This document shows, in pieces, positions 52,152 through 60,526 of a stretch of 64,000 nucleotides of DNA (position 1 is the first letter of the stretch; every line of letters begins with the position of its first letter). The position numbers were made by a program, and so were the translations under genes. Under the pieces are notes generated by a model. The model did not search any database. It had not been told where the DNA came from and worked only from the letters and a program-made list of their open reading frames with translations. Origin of the DNA: an uncultured Emticicia sp. (GTDB taxonomy: Bacteria > Bacteroidota > Bacteroidia > Cytophagales > Spirosomataceae). Where the stretch lies: assembly GCF_937903345.1 (NCBI RefSeq), contig NZ_CALCZQ010000039.1, positions 1-64,000 on the forward strand, read 5' to 3'.

Positions 52152-53900
52152 ATGTTAAGAACTCATACGTGCGGAGAACTAAGAATCTCTGATGTGAACA
52201 AAACCGTTACATTGAGCGGTTGGGTACAAGTTGTTCGTGATAAAGGCGGTATTATTTACATCGACCTCCGTGACCGTTACGGCATCACACAATTAATTTT
52301 AAATGAAAATGCTACCGATACCACTTCAATTGCTATGGCTCGTACGCTCAGCCGTGAGTTTGTGATTCAAGCTAAAGGCGAAGTAATCGAACGAATTGCA
52401 AAAAATGATAAGATAGAAACAGGTGATGTTGAGATAAAAGTAACTTCGCTTGAAGTACTGAATCCTGCCAAATTACCACCGTTTTTGATTCAAGATGAAA
52501 CCGATGGTGGTGACGATATTCGTATGAAATATCGTTATTTAGACTTACGTCGTAATGTTGTGCGTCAGAATTTACAGTTGCGTCATAAAGTGGCACAACA
52601 AACCCGTATTTTTATGGATGCACAAGATTTTATTGAAGTGGAAACCCCAGTTTTGATAAAATCTACTCCTGAAGGTGCAAGAGATTTTGTGGTGCCGAGC
52701 CGTATGAATCCAGGCGAATTTTATGCTTTGCCGCAATCACCACAAACATTTAAGCAATTATTGATGGTAGGTGGTTTCGACCGTTACTATCAAATTGTGA
52801 AATGTTTCCGTGATGAAGATTTACGTGCCGACCGCCAGCCAGAATTTACACAAATTGACTGTGAAATGTCGTTTGTTGAGCAAGAAGATATTTTGAATAT
52901 GTTTGAAGGGCTTATCCGTCACTTGTTCAAGACAGTAAAAAATATTGATATGCCAGAAGTGCCTCGCATGACTTATGCTGATGCCATGCGTTTGTACGGA
53001 AATGATAAGCCAGATATTCGTTTCGGAATGGAATTTGTAGAATTGACCGACCTTGTTAAAGGAAAAGATTTCCCAGTTTTCGATTCGGCTGAATTAATAG
53101 TTGCCATCAACGCCAAAGGTTGTGCAGAATATACTCGTAAGCAGATTGATGAACTTACAGAATGGATGAAACGCCCGCAAATTGGAGCAAAAGGCTTGAT
53201 TTATGTGCGTTACAATGCCGATGGTACGTTGAAATCTTCGGTAGATAAATTCTATTCAGAAGAAGATTTGAAAGCTTGGGCAGAGCGTTGCGGAGCTGAA
53301 AAGGGAGATTTGATTTTACTTGTTTCGGGCGAAGCTAATAAAGCTCGCAAACAAATGAGCGAACTTCGTTTAGAAATGGGAACTCGTTTGGGCTTAAGAA
53401 ATCCACAAGAATTCAAAGCACTTTGGGTGTTAGATTTTCCATTATTGGAATATGGCGAGGAAGAGGACCGCTGGTTTGCTATGCACCACCCATTTACTAG
53501 TCCGAAACCCGAAGATATTTCATTGCTCGAAACTAATTTAGGTGCAGTGAGAGCAAATGCTTACGATATGGTTATCAACGGAACAGAAGTTGGTGGCGGT
53601 TCGGTGCGTATTTTCCAAAGACCTTTGCAACAAAAAATGTTTGAGGTTTTAGGATTTATCGAAGAAGAAGCCAAAAAACAATTCGGTTTCTTGATGGATG
53701 CTTTTGAATTTGGTGCTCCGCCACACGCAGGTATTGCTTTCGGTTTCGACCGTCTGTGTTCAATCTTTGGTGGTGCTGATTCGATTCGTGACTTTATCGC
53801 TTTTCCGAAAAACAATTCAGGTCGGGATATGATGATTGACTCGCCATCAACAATCGACGCCAAGCAAATGGATGAATTGAAGATTAAAACGACTGTTTAA
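52152..53900 (+). CDS. aspS: Aspartate-tRNA ligase
   Basis: The enzyme is 582 residues from ATG 52152; the in-frame TTG at 52131 is rejected. The N-terminal OB domain ([22 protein letters not shown] in part) binds the anticodon. The class II core holds [40 protein letters not shown], motif 2 in [19 protein letters not shown], the bacterial GAD insertion domain, and motif 3 in [15 protein letters not shown]. The length matches bacterial AspRS. It charges tRNA-Asp; whether it is discriminating cannot be judged here. It is a single-gene unit with a terminator. Confidence 0.97.
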   Translation: MLRTHTCGELRISDVNKTVTLSGWVQVVRDKGGIIYIDLRDRYGITQLILNENATDTTSIAMARTLSREFVIQAKGEVIERIAKNDKIETGDVEIKVTSLEVLNPAKLPPFLIQDETDGGDDIRMKYRYLDLRRNVVRQNLQLRHKVAQQTRIFMDAQDFIEVETPVLIKSTPEGARDFVVPSRMNPGEFYALPQSPQTFKQLLMVGGFDRYYQIVKCFRDEDLRADRQPEFTQIDCEMSFVEQEDILNMFEGLIRHLFKTVKNIDMPEVPRMTYADAMRLYGNDKPDIRFGMEFVELTDLVKGKDFPVFDSAELIVAINAKGCAEYTRKQIDELTEWMKRPQIGAKGLIYVRYNADGTLKSSVDKFYSEEDLKAWAERCGAEKGDLILLVSGEANKARKQMSELRLEMGTRLGLRNPQEFKALWVLDFPLLEYGEEEDRWFAMHHPFTSPKPEDISLLETNLGAVRANAYDMVINGTEVGGGSVRIFQRPLQQKMFEVLGFIEEEAKKQFGFLMDAFEFGAPPHAGIAFGFDRLCSIFGGADSIRDFIAFPKNNSGRDMMIDSPSTIDAKQMDELKIKTTV

Positions 53901-53919
53901 AACCATAAAAACCAAACTA

Positions 53920-53956
53920 AACCTGCAAGTATCTTTCTGATCTTACGGGTTTTTTT
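53920..53956 (+). terminator. Terminator of aspS
   Basis: AACCTGCAAG (53920-53929) and CTTACGGGTT (53942-53951) pair with one wobble and one mismatch, followed by a T-run to 53956. Confidence 0.65.
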
Positions 53957-53959
53957 ACT

Positions 53960-54142
53960 TTATTTTACTCCTTCTTTTCTTCTTGCTCTTTCGCTTGGTT
54001 CTTGAAATACCTCCTGAAAAAAGTTGTGTCTGAAAGCCTCCATGTTTTGGTCGAGTTTGGTACTACTACTTTCTACATTACTGATAGTTTCTTTATTATT
54101 ATTGGCAGTTTTTTCATCGTTTAGTAAAACTCCAATCGGCGA
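53960..54142 (-). pseudogene. Remnant: C-terminal end of an MCE/MlaD family protein
   Basis: On the minus strand an open piece begins SPIGVLLNDEKTANNNKETI, continues SNVESSSTKLDQNMEAFRHNFF and ends in a basic tail. This is the usual C-terminal text of Bacteroidota MCE (MlaD) lipid-transport proteins, where LDENMEALQHNFL is followed by RGYF and a Lys-rich tail. A frameshift near 54030 has altered the tail. Everything upstream in the gene, including the MCE domain, is missing. The piece follows the permease remnant directly, so the ATPase and most of the MCE gene were deleted. Confidence 0.7.
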
Positions 54143-54155
54143 CTTTGTATCTTAG

Positions 54156-54840
54156 TCATTTTATTAATTGTTTTGGAGGTTTGCTGGCATTGTAGCCTTT
54201 GTAGCACCCCACGATTACGAAAGTAAAACCATAAGAAACCGCCTTGAATATGCCGGTCCAGATGTCGAGAAAAATGATATTATTGAAAGCTTGTTCGAGA
54301 AATGCCGAAAAACTGGTGTCTTCATTTATAGAAACATTCAAAAATATCAAAACCATTGCCATCAAGGCACAATAAAACAAGAGTAGAGGATATTGTTAGG
54401 GTTGATGCCAAAACCCTCGATACAATCAAAAATCGGAATGGATTTACTGCTGAAACTTTCAATGCCTCAATTTGCTTTGTAACTTTCATTAAGCCTAATT
54501 CTGCACAAATACTCGAGTTTACCTTTCCCGTACAAATTAAAGAATTAACCAGTGGAGCTAAAGCACAGATGATGGCAATCGTAACGAGTGAGGGGAGCTA
54601 AGAATGGGCACCAAAGGTTCCAAGCGAAGGACGAGATTGTTTGATAAAAACAAAACCTGTAAGAGATACTAGCAATAGCGAACTATTGCCAATTCGATAG
54701 CATTGATTAATGAATTCTTTAAATTCAAAATCTCGGATAAAGGTTTCTTTGAAAAACATCACAACAAAATCAGCCCCATCCCTAAAGCTAATTAGCCAAC
54801 TGTCGATTTTGGGAGAAAATAAATGTTGTCCTGAACCCAT
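54156..54840 (-). pseudogene. Decayed MlaE-type ABC transporter permease
   Basis: From ATG 54840 the frame reads through FIRDFEFKEFINQCYRIGNS and LLLVSLTGFVFIKQSRPSLG to a stop at 54598. The next block, in another frame, holds ICTGKVNSSICAELGLMKVT and then KQIEALKVSAVNPFRFLIVS with RVLAST, the signature of MlaE/YrbE permeases (AELGxMxVTEQIDAL). A third frame gives AVSYGFTFVIVGCYKGYNAS, then breaks off with stop at 54156. At least two frameshifts and a 3' deletion make it non-functional. Intact relatives are about 250-270 residues and work with an ATPase and an MCE protein in retrograde lipid transport. Confidence 0.85.
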
Positions 54841-55479
54841 ATTTAGTTAGTGGACTGTAAATGATTATATTTAAGTGCTAAAAAAACTTTTAAGCCATCG
54901 CATAATGTTCTTAATACCCAAAAGAAGCGATAAAAAAAGTTAAATTATCATTACCTTTAATTAAATTTCTAAATTTCAGCAAATGTATGATAGCGAAATG
55001 AAATCATCTCTTTCATACTTTAAATAAATGAATGCTTGACTAAATGCTTCTCAAAAATATTCCAAAAAGTATATGTATCATTCTGAAAAATCTTTTCTTT
55101 GCTTATAATCGTTCTCCACAAAATCTTGTAAGGTTCTTATTTATCCTATGGCTTTGATAAATTATCTAAGGCGAAATCTTTGACTGCCAATACTTTAGTG
55201 GGTCATAGAGATTCACATCTCGCCCAAGAAACAGGAAGTTTTAATGTTGGTAGTAGTTGTGATAGTTTTTTAACAACAATGAAAGATAAATATTTACTCT
55301 AAAACTTTTCGAGTGAGTAGTGAAATCAACATGAAACTTTTAAGTCTTAGTTTTCGTTTATTTTTTGTGTAAGCAAATATAGCACGATTAAAAACACTAA
55401 TGGGTTTTATTGTAATTTAAATCAAGAATTAGATTTTTAATTATTACTTTACGAAAATATTCATTTACTCAATAAAATT
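54841..55479. other. Intergenic region upstream of the iscA/erpA-like gene, possible coding debris
   Basis: This is 639 bp with no intact gene. On the plus strand 55150-55302 reads open (YGFDKLSKAKSLTANTLVGH, then RDSHLAQETGSFNVGSS) and ends in a stop. It has no start codon, and the family was not recognised. It may be the tail of another decayed gene. Confidence 0.35.
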
Positions 55480-55806
55480 ATGGTAACTGTAACAGAAATC
55501 GCAAAAAATAAAATTATAGAACTCCGTGCGAAAGATGGTTTAAAAGGAGACCTCGGTGTAAGAGTAGCCGTTGAAGGCGGTGGTTGTTCGGGTTTGATGT
55601 ATGATTTGCAATTTGATGGTGAACAACGTCCAACTGATCATATTTTTGAAGATAAAGGTATCAAAGTTTTTGTTGATAAAAAGAGCCTCTTGTATCTAAT
55701 TGGTACAGAATTAGACTTTTCTGATGGCTTAAATGGCAAAGGTTTTCAGTTTAAAAATCCAAATGCTACTCGTACATGTGGTTGCGGAGAAAGTTTCTCT
55801 GTATAA
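55480..55806 (+). CDS. HesB/IscA/ErpA family iron-sulfur cluster assembly protein
   Basis: This 108-residue A-type carrier has the three metal-ligand Cys residues: Cys36 in EGGGCSGLMYDL, and Cys100 and Cys102 in the C-terminal TRTCGCGESFSV. The spacing and length match ErpA/IscA/SufA. The gene passes Fe-S clusters from a scaffold to target enzymes. The sequence does not decide between IscA, SufA and ErpA, and no isc or suf genes are adjacent. It is a single-gene unit with a terminator just downstream. Confidence 0.93.
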   Translation: MVTVTEIAKNKIIELRAKDGLKGDLGVRVAVEGGGCSGLMYDLQFDGEQRPTDHIFEDKGIKVFVDKKSLLYLIGTELDFSDGLNGKGFQFKNPNATRTCGCGESFSV

Positions 55807-55848
55807 ATTGACCGTTTGAAAAGTTTTTAACGATAAGTATTAAAAAAT

Positions 55849-55882
55849 GGCAGCACCAAAAGTTTTGGGTTGCCTTTTTTTA
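55849..55882. terminator. Terminator between iscA-like and Ppx/GppA genes
   Basis: GGCAGCACCAAAA (55849-55861) pairs with TTTTGGGTTGCC (55863-55874), with a bulge, followed by an eight-T run. It lies between convergent genes. Confidence 0.8.
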
Positions 55883-55913
55883 TAAAATTAATGGAAAAGA
55901 GTTTTTTTATAAC

Positions 55914-56834
55914 TTAGCTCATAATTTTTGCCATAATGCCTTCTTTCAAAGCGTAGCTAGAAACTCTAATGCTTTGAATAGCTAGTGTTTGTATAACAAA
56001 ACGGATCAAGCAAATGGCTACAACAATCATATCGACTCGAAGCTCAATCATACCCGGAATTTGCATTCTCTCAGTGTGATTCTTGAAAATAAGTTCATCG
56101 TAAGCCCAATAAAATGCAGGAAGAGAGTATTCAAAAGCAATTTCATCGGTGGCAGGAAGTTGACCTTTTTCTTTCATATATTGCATATCTATTAGTGTAT
56201 CAAACGAGCCGGATGAACCGATCAAAACCTTCGGTGCGTATTGATGACAAGCATTGGTTAAAGGAAGTAGTTTTTCACGAAAAAAATCATCCATTATTTG
56301 TACAGAACGCATCGAAATAGGGTCAGATTTCATGAATTTATCCATTAAACGCTGTCCACCAATCTCGAAACTTTGTTTCCAAAATATCTTTTCATCATTG
56401 CAGATGATACATTCTACACTTCCGCCGCCAATATCCATTATCATCGAAGTTTCAGTGATTTTCATGGCTTGTTTTACGCCTAAACTAATTAAATCGGCTT
56501 CTTCATCGCCCGAAATAACCATAATCTTTATTCCCGCTTCATCCAAAACTCTTTTTATAAATTCCCCTTGATTCCCTGCATTTCTAATTGCACTTGTACC
56601 AGTTGCAAATACATTTTCTAATGAAACCAAATGATCATCAATAACCTCTCGAAAACCTCTCAAAACTACCAAAGCCCGTTGAATTCCTTCTTCAGAAATT
56701 ACACCATGACTAATTCCGCCCATCCCGATTTTTGCAGGAATAGATGTCTTAAAAAGAATTTCTTGGCCTTCAACAATCATTAAATGAAATGTATTTGTGC
56801 CTAAATCAATAATGGCTGTTCTCATAACTCTCAT
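55914..56834 (-). CDS. Ppx/GppA family phosphatase
   Basis: This 306-residue actin/Hsp70-fold phosphatase has the phosphate-1 motif AIIDLGTNTFHLMIVEG at the N-terminus, GTSAIRNAGN, and the second phosphate motif MDIGGGSVECI. It corresponds to the short Bacteroidota form without the C-terminal HD domain of E. coli Ppx. It hydrolyses polyphosphate or pppGpp; the two cannot be told apart here. An internal ATG three codons in (56825) is an equally good start. It is divergent from rpsU, with a perfect 14-bp palindrome in the spacer. Confidence 0.9.
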   Translation of the reverse strand: MRVMRTAIIDLGTNTFHLMIVEGQEILFKTSIPAKIGMGGISHGVISEEGIQRALVVLRGFREVIDDHLVSLENVFATGTSAIRNAGNQGEFIKRVLDEAGIKIMVISGDEEADLISLGVKQAMKITETSMIMDIGGGSVECIICNDEKIFWKQSFEIGGQRLMDKFMKSDPISMRSVQIMDDFFREKLLPLTNACHQYAPKVLIGSSGSFDTLIDMQYMKEKGQLPATDEIAFEYSLPAFYWAYDELIFKNHTERMQIPGMIELRVDMIVVAICLIRFVIQTLAIQSIRVSSYALKEGIMAKIMS

Positions 56835-56876
56835 CTAAAGTGAGTTTTTTATTTTAAATTTCACAAATGTAGCGTT

Positions 56877-56910
56877 AAACCTCTAAGGTTAAAAAAAACC
56901 TTAGAGGTTT
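56877..56910. repeat. Perfect 14-bp palindrome between Ppx/GppA and rpsU
   Basis: AAACCTCTAAGGTT (56877-56890) and AACCTTAGAGGTTT (56897-56910) are exact reverse complements with a 6-A loop. It lies upstream of both divergent genes, 13 bp before the rpsU promoter, so it is not an ordinary 3' terminator. It could be an operator or an insulator. Confidence 0.75.
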
Positions 56911-56923
56911 TAATTATAAAAAC

Positions 56924-56954
56924 TTGAAAATTAAAAGAAATATCGTTAATTTTG
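56924..56954 (+). promoter_or_regulatory. Promoter of rpsU
   Basis: TTG (56924-56926), 20 nt, then TAATTTTG (56947-56954) fits the Bacteroidota primary-sigma consensus well. Transcription would begin near 56960, giving a leader of about 25 nt with the SD inside. Confidence 0.75.
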
Positions 56955-56966
56955 CATCCCCAAACA

Positions 56967-56976
56967 AAAGGAGGTG
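56967..56976 (+). promoter_or_regulatory. Full-length Shine-Dalgarno of rpsU
   Basis: AAAGGAGGTG is fully complementary to the 3' end of bacterial 16S rRNA and lies 7 nt before ATG 56984. In Bacteroidota the anti-SD is normally hidden by bS21, bS18 and bS6, so an exact SD on the bS21 gene itself is the arrangement expected for autoregulation. Confidence 0.9.
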
Positions 56977-56983
56977 TATTTAT

Positions 56984-57178
56984 ATGTTAATAATCAACGT
57001 AAAGGAAAACGAATCTATTGATAAAGCTTTGAAACGTTTCAAGAAGAAATTTGAGAAAACGGGTGTATTGCGTCAACTACGCAAGCGTCAGGCGTTTGAA
57101 AAACCATCAGTGGCTCGTCGTAACGAAGTTATTCACGCTACTTATGTGGGTAAATTGAGAAGCAACGAAGAAATGTAG
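56984..57178 (+). CDS. rpsU: Small ribosomal subunit protein bS21
   Basis: The protein is 64 residues from ATG 56984; the frame is open further up from a TTG at 56924, but that TTG is part of the promoter. The sequence MLIINVKENESIDKALKRFK and the Lys/Arg-rich remainder are typical of bS21, including KKFEKTGVLRQLRKRQ. The protein binds near the 16S 3' end, where in Bacteroidota it helps to block the anti-SD. The exact SD in its leader suggests that ribosomes lacking bS21 translate this mRNA best. xerC follows 183 bp downstream, as in many Bacteroidota. Confidence 0.95.
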   Translation: MLIINVKENESIDKALKRFKKKFEKTGVLRQLRKRQAFEKPSVARRNEVIHATYVGKLRSNEEM

Positions 57179-57183
57179 TATTC

Positions 57184-57361
57184 AATTATCAGTGAAAAAT
57201 TATCAATTATCAGTCAAGTGTTATTAAACCAACATTTTGTTAATTCATAATCACACACTCTTCTATTGAAATCTAAAATATTTTAACCATATTAGCAGTT
57301 CGATTTTATCAATAATTAGTTATTTTCGATAACTGTTCATTGATAATTGATAATTGATAAT
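57184..57361. repeat. Word-repeat dyad between rpsU and xerC
   Basis: The left part (57184-57213) contains AATTATCAG twice. The right part (57341-57361) is a tandem TGATAATTGATAATTGATAA ending at the xerC ATG. The two are inverted copies of the same word over about 13 nt. Confidence 0.55.
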
Positions 57362-58243
57362 ATGGTTTCTTATTTTCTACAACACATCAAATACGAAAAA
57401 CGTCTTAGCCATCATACCATTACGGCTTATGAAGGAGATTTGAAGCAGTTTTCGGCATTTCTACTATTTCAATACGAATTTAAAGAACCAGAAAAAGCTG
57501 ATTTTCAGATGATTCGTTCGTGGATTGTTTCTTTGGTTGACGAAAAAATCGAAAACCGTAGTATCAATCGAAAAATTGCTACACTTCGCTCATTCTACAA
57601 TTTTTTGCTTCGCCACAAAACAATCGTATCTAACCCAATGCTCAAAATAAGAGCATTGAAAACCGATAAAATGCTCCCCAAATATGTCGAAGAAAAACCC
57701 ATGGAAAACATGCTTGATGATATGCAATTTTCTGACGATTTTTCTGGCTTGCGAGATAAACTTGTTATCGAATTGCTTTACGGTACAGGCATGCGTTTGG
57801 CAGAATTGATTGGCTTAAAAATAGCTGACCTCAATCTGTATAACAATACTTTGATGGTTCTCGGAAAACGCAATAAACAACGAGTTATTCCCGTCAATAA
57901 ATCGTTGGTTGAGGCCATTAAAAAATACCTTACGCTTCGCACCGATATTACTGACGATACTACTAATTCATATTTGATTCTTACTGATAGCGGTACGCAA
58001 GCCTATCCGATGTTTATTCAGCGTTTAGTAAAAAAATATCTTTCTTTAGTTACATCGCTTGATCAACGTAGTCCGCACGTTTTACGACATACTTTTGCCA
58101 CGCATTTGCTTAATCGTGGAGCAGATTTGAATGCAATCAAAGATTTGTTGGGACATACGAGTCTTGCAGCGACGCAAGTTTATACTCATAATTCGATTGA
58201 AAAACTCAAGGAGGTTTTTAAACAGGCTCATCCGAAAGCGTAA
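57362..58243 (+). CDS. xerC: Tyrosine recombinase XerC family
   Basis: The protein is 293 residues from ATG 57362. The N-terminal SAM-like core-binding domain begins FLQHIKYEKRLSHHTITAYE. The catalytic domain has Arg in LLYGTGMRLAEL, Lys in the VLGKRNKQRVIPV hairpin, His-x-x-Arg in SPHVLRHTFATHLL, and His and the nucleophile Tyr in LLGHTSLAATQVYTH. This is the complete R-K-H-R-H-Y set. It resolves chromosome dimers at dif with a partner. Its place after rpsU is the usual chromosomal location in the phylum, so it is a housekeeping recombinase and not evidence of an integrated element. Confidence 0.93.
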   Translation: MVSYFLQHIKYEKRLSHHTITAYEGDLKQFSAFLLFQYEFKEPEKADFQMIRSWIVSLVDEKIENRSINRKIATLRSFYNFLLRHKTIVSNPMLKIRALKTDKMLPKYVEEKPMENMLDDMQFSDDFSGLRDKLVIELLYGTGMRLAELIGLKIADLNLYNNTLMVLGKRNKQRVIPVNKSLVEAIKKYLTLRTDITDDTTNSYLILTDSGTQAYPMFIQRLVKKYLSLVTSLDQRSPHVLRHTFATHLLNRGADLNAIKDLLGHTSLAATQVYTHNSIEKLKEVFKQAHPKA

Positions 58244-58346
58244 TATAGAAAATGATGGCTTCTCTTAAAGCAAGGCTTTGCTTGAAAACTAAGGTTTATT
58301 TTTGCCTAAAAAATCACTATTTTTGGTAAAATAATTACTACAAAAT

Positions 58347-58967
58347 ATGAGTGAAGCAGAGAAAATTCAGAAAAAATATATTTCGGTAGAAGAATATTTT
58401 GAAATGGAAAAACATAGTGAAATTCGCCATGAATACTACGATGGTGAAGTCTTTGCTATGGCAGGGACTTCTATAAATCATAATAGAATAGTACAAAACC
58501 TTTCTGGTGTTTTACGCCCAATATTTCGCCCAAGAGGCTGCGAAGTTTTGCTCGAAAGTGTCAAATTAGAAGCAATCAAGCATTTTTATTATCCTTATCC
58601 AGACTTGATGCTCACTTGTGATACTGAGGATATGGATGCCGAATACATTATCAAAAAACCAACGCTGATTGTTGAGGTTTTATTAAAATCGTCAGTTCTA
58701 AATGATAGAGTTGCTAAGCTAAGACGCTACAAAAATATTCCAACACTTCAATATTACTTGATAGTTTCGCAGTATGAATTTTTAGTAGAATCATACTGTC
58801 GTGTCGATGACTCTACATCTTGGTTGTATGATGTTTATGAAGACCAAAACGACATCATTAATTTCCCCAAGCTGGATTTAAAGCTTGCTTTATCGGATAT
58901 TTATGAAGGAATTAAGATGCGAGAAGAAGATAAAGAAAAAGACGAAGATTATATTTTGAATGAGTAG
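58347..58967 (+). CDS. Uma2 family nuclease (DUF820)
   Basis: The 206-residue protein begins ISVEEYFEMEKHSEIRHEYYDGEVFAMAGTS (quoted to its family core: YF.ME, RHEYYDGEV, MAG). It continues with the fold's catalytic strip YPDLMLTC, PTLIVEVLLKSS and DRVAKLRRYKNIPTLQYYLIV. These are the Asp and Glu-x-Lys-type positions of Uma2 nucleases. It has an acidic, lysine-rich tail. Function is unknown. The second TATTTTTG box, at 58318-58325, may be its promoter element. It ends at a perfect 14-bp terminator stem. Confidence 0.87.
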   Translation: MSEAEKIQKKYISVEEYFEMEKHSEIRHEYYDGEVFAMAGTSINHNRIVQNLSGVLRPIFRPRGCEVLLESVKLEAIKHFYYPYPDLMLTCDTEDMDAEYIIKKPTLIVEVLLKSSVLNDRVAKLRRYKNIPTLQYYLIVSQYEFLVESYCRVDDSTSWLYDVYEDQNDIINFPKLDLKLALSDIYEGIKMREEDKEKDEDYILNE

Positions 58968-58970
58968 AAA

Positions 58971-59015
58971 AGAAAGGCTTCGCTCAAAACCAATGTCACC
59001 CAGCGAAGCCTTTCT
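58971..59015. terminator. Bidirectional terminator, Uma2 / pseI
   Basis: AGAAAGGCTTCGCT (58971-58984) and AGCGAAGCCTTTCT (59002-59015) form a perfect 14-bp stem between convergent genes. Confidence 0.9.
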
Positions 59016-59019
59016 TGGA

Positions 59020-60066
59020 TTATCCAACCAACTTCCAACTCAAAGCAGTGCCAGCTTCAATATCTTGGGTAGCTGTTTTGCCTAAAATTTCTTCATAATA
59101 ACGAGTGTGTAATCCATTTGATGGGCGAATCGAACGAACATTTATTTCATTGAAAACATCACCCGATTTCATTGGCTCAACTACATAAAGCGAGCGTTTA
59201 TATTGCAAACTTTTTTGTTCTTTGTCTGAAAGTATATAATTGACTTTTCCCATCGCCAAAAATGCTCTTTCCGACTCAATGACTAAGTTTTTGAGTTCTT
59301 CGGGTTCCAGTGAAAACGATGAATCAACACCTCCATCAGCACGGCTAAGTGTAAAGTGCTTTTCCAAAACTCTTGCACCCAAAGCAACAGCGGCAATACC
59401 AGCACCGATGCCCATTGTATGGTCAGAAAGCCCGATTTGGCAATCAAATAGGGCAGCCATGTGTGGAATCGTAAGCAAATTAGTGCTTTCGGGTGTAGCT
59501 GGGTAGGTGCTGGTGCATTTGAGTAGCACCAAATCTTTACAGCCATATTTACGCAATACGCCTACCGATTCTTGAATATCTGCAATGCTCGCTACACCCG
59601 TACTCATGATGATGGGCTTGCCAGTTTGAGCTACTTTTTTGAGTAAAATATGGTCGGTATTTTCAAAAGAGGCAATTTTATAGCAGGGCACGTCTAAACT
59701 TTCTAAAAAATCAACGGCTGTCGTATCAAACGGACTACTAAAAGCCAACATTCCGAGTGCTTTGGCTCTATCAAAGATCGGCTTGTGCCATTCCCAAGGC
59801 GTATAGGCCATTTGGTAGAGTTTGTGCAAGTTTTGGTTTTTCCAAAGAGAATTTTGGTCTTTTATCACAAACTCATCTGAGTTGCCATTAAAAGTAATCG
59901 TATCGGCGGTGTAAGTTTGCAGTTTGAGTGCGTGTGCTCCTGCTTCGGCTGCTGCATCGACAATTTCAAATGCACGCTCAAGCGATTGATTATGATTGCC
60001 CGACATTTCTGCAATTACAAATGGCTTGTGGTCTGGACTTATGGTTGTATCTTGAATTTTAAACAT
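59020..60066 (-). CDS. pseI: Pseudaminic acid synthase (NeuB family)
   Basis: The protein is 348 residues from the ATG at 60066, which overlaps the end of the upstream acetyltransferase gene by 8 bp; a longer start 20 codons earlier would lie deep in that gene. NeuB-family text: FVIAEMSGNHNQSLERA, ALKLQTYTADTITF, STGVASIADIQESV, KCTSTYPATPES, LSDHTMGIG and LEKHFTLSRADGGVDSSFSL (in part). The C-terminal SAF domain has SLYVVEPMKSGDVF. DGGVDSSFS favours PseI over sialic acid synthase. It condenses phosphoenolpyruvate with a 2,4-diacetamido-trideoxy hexose. Confidence 0.92.
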   Translation of the reverse strand: MFKIQDTTISPDHKPFVIAEMSGNHNQSLERAFEIVDAAAEAGAHALKLQTYTADTITFNGNSDEFVIKDQNSLWKNQNLHKLYQMAYTPWEWHKPIFDRAKALGMLAFSSPFDTTAVDFLESLDVPCYKIASFENTDHILLKKVAQTGKPIIMSTGVASIADIQESVGVLRKYGCKDLVLLKCTSTYPATPESTNLLTIPHMAALFDCQIGLSDHTMGIGAGIAAVALGARVLEKHFTLSRADGGVDSSFSLEPEELKNLVIESERAFLAMGKVNYILSDKEQKSLQYKRSLYVVEPMKSGDVFNEINVRSIRPSNGLHTRYYEEILGKTATQDIEAGTALSWKLVG

Positions 60067-60526
60067 ATTTCTTTTCCAAAAGAAAGCTTGCTTCGTTGCT
60101 AATAAGCAGCTCGTTGATTGTATCAAAGCCAGCTTTTTTGAATGAATTTAATGATGCTAAGTTAGTTTTTTTAATGTATGCGTGGATATTTTTTGCTTGA
60201 AATTTTATAAAGAACACTTCACAAGCACTTGTAAGCATCGGTACAGCCAAACCCAAACCACGAAATTTTTTATCTATCGAAATTCCTATGATGTTTTCTT
60301 CAGTTTTTTGCTCAATTCTGATTTGACCAACCGGAATATTTTCTTCGTTTTCAAAGACTAAAAGTAAGGCTCTTTTGTCTTCAACTTTTTTCGAAAACCA
60401 TTGTATATGTTCTTGATAATCAACTTCTTGTGTGCTAAAAGAATTACTACGAGTTGAAGGGTCATTCGTCCATTCAAAATACAAATTGAGGTCTGATAAT
60501 TTAGCTTTTCGGTGATGAATCTGCAT
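60059..60526 (-). CDS. GNAT family N-acetyltransferase of the pseudaminate cluster
   Basis: The 155-residue GNAT protein has the start HHRKAKLSDLNLYFEWTNDPSTR. This resembles the acetyltransferase segment often fused to or adjacent to PseG (Leu-x-x-Trp-x-Asn-Asp-Pro-x-x-Arg). An acetyl-CoA P-loop-like block follows in IDKKFRGLGLAVPMLTSA. It overlaps the other acetyltransferase gene by 26 bp and pseI by 8 bp. It may be the C4-amino acetyltransferase (PseH role) or add a different acyl group to the nonulosonate. No PseG hydrolase domain is present. Confidence 0.78.
   Translation of the reverse strand: MQIHHRKAKLSDLNLYFEWTNDPSTRSNSFSTQEVDYQEHIQWFSKKVEDKRALLLVFENEENIPVGQIRIEQKTEENIIGISIDKKFRGLGLAVPMLTSACEVFFIKFQAKNIHAYIKKTNLASLNSFKKAGFDTINELLISNEASFLLEKKYV

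Noticed and set aside
54168..54601. Two plus-strand frames of 72-81 codons
   Set aside because: They are antisense to the MlaE permease remnant, whose minus-strand motifs are clear.
57362..58243. Tyrosine recombinase as integrase of a mobile island
   Set aside because: It is next to rpsU and has XerC-type sequence; this is the normal chromosomal place, and no attachment repeats were seen.
50085..58967. The two Uma2 nuclease genes as parts of a defence system
   Set aside because: They are 8 kb apart, unlike each other, and have only housekeeping neighbours.
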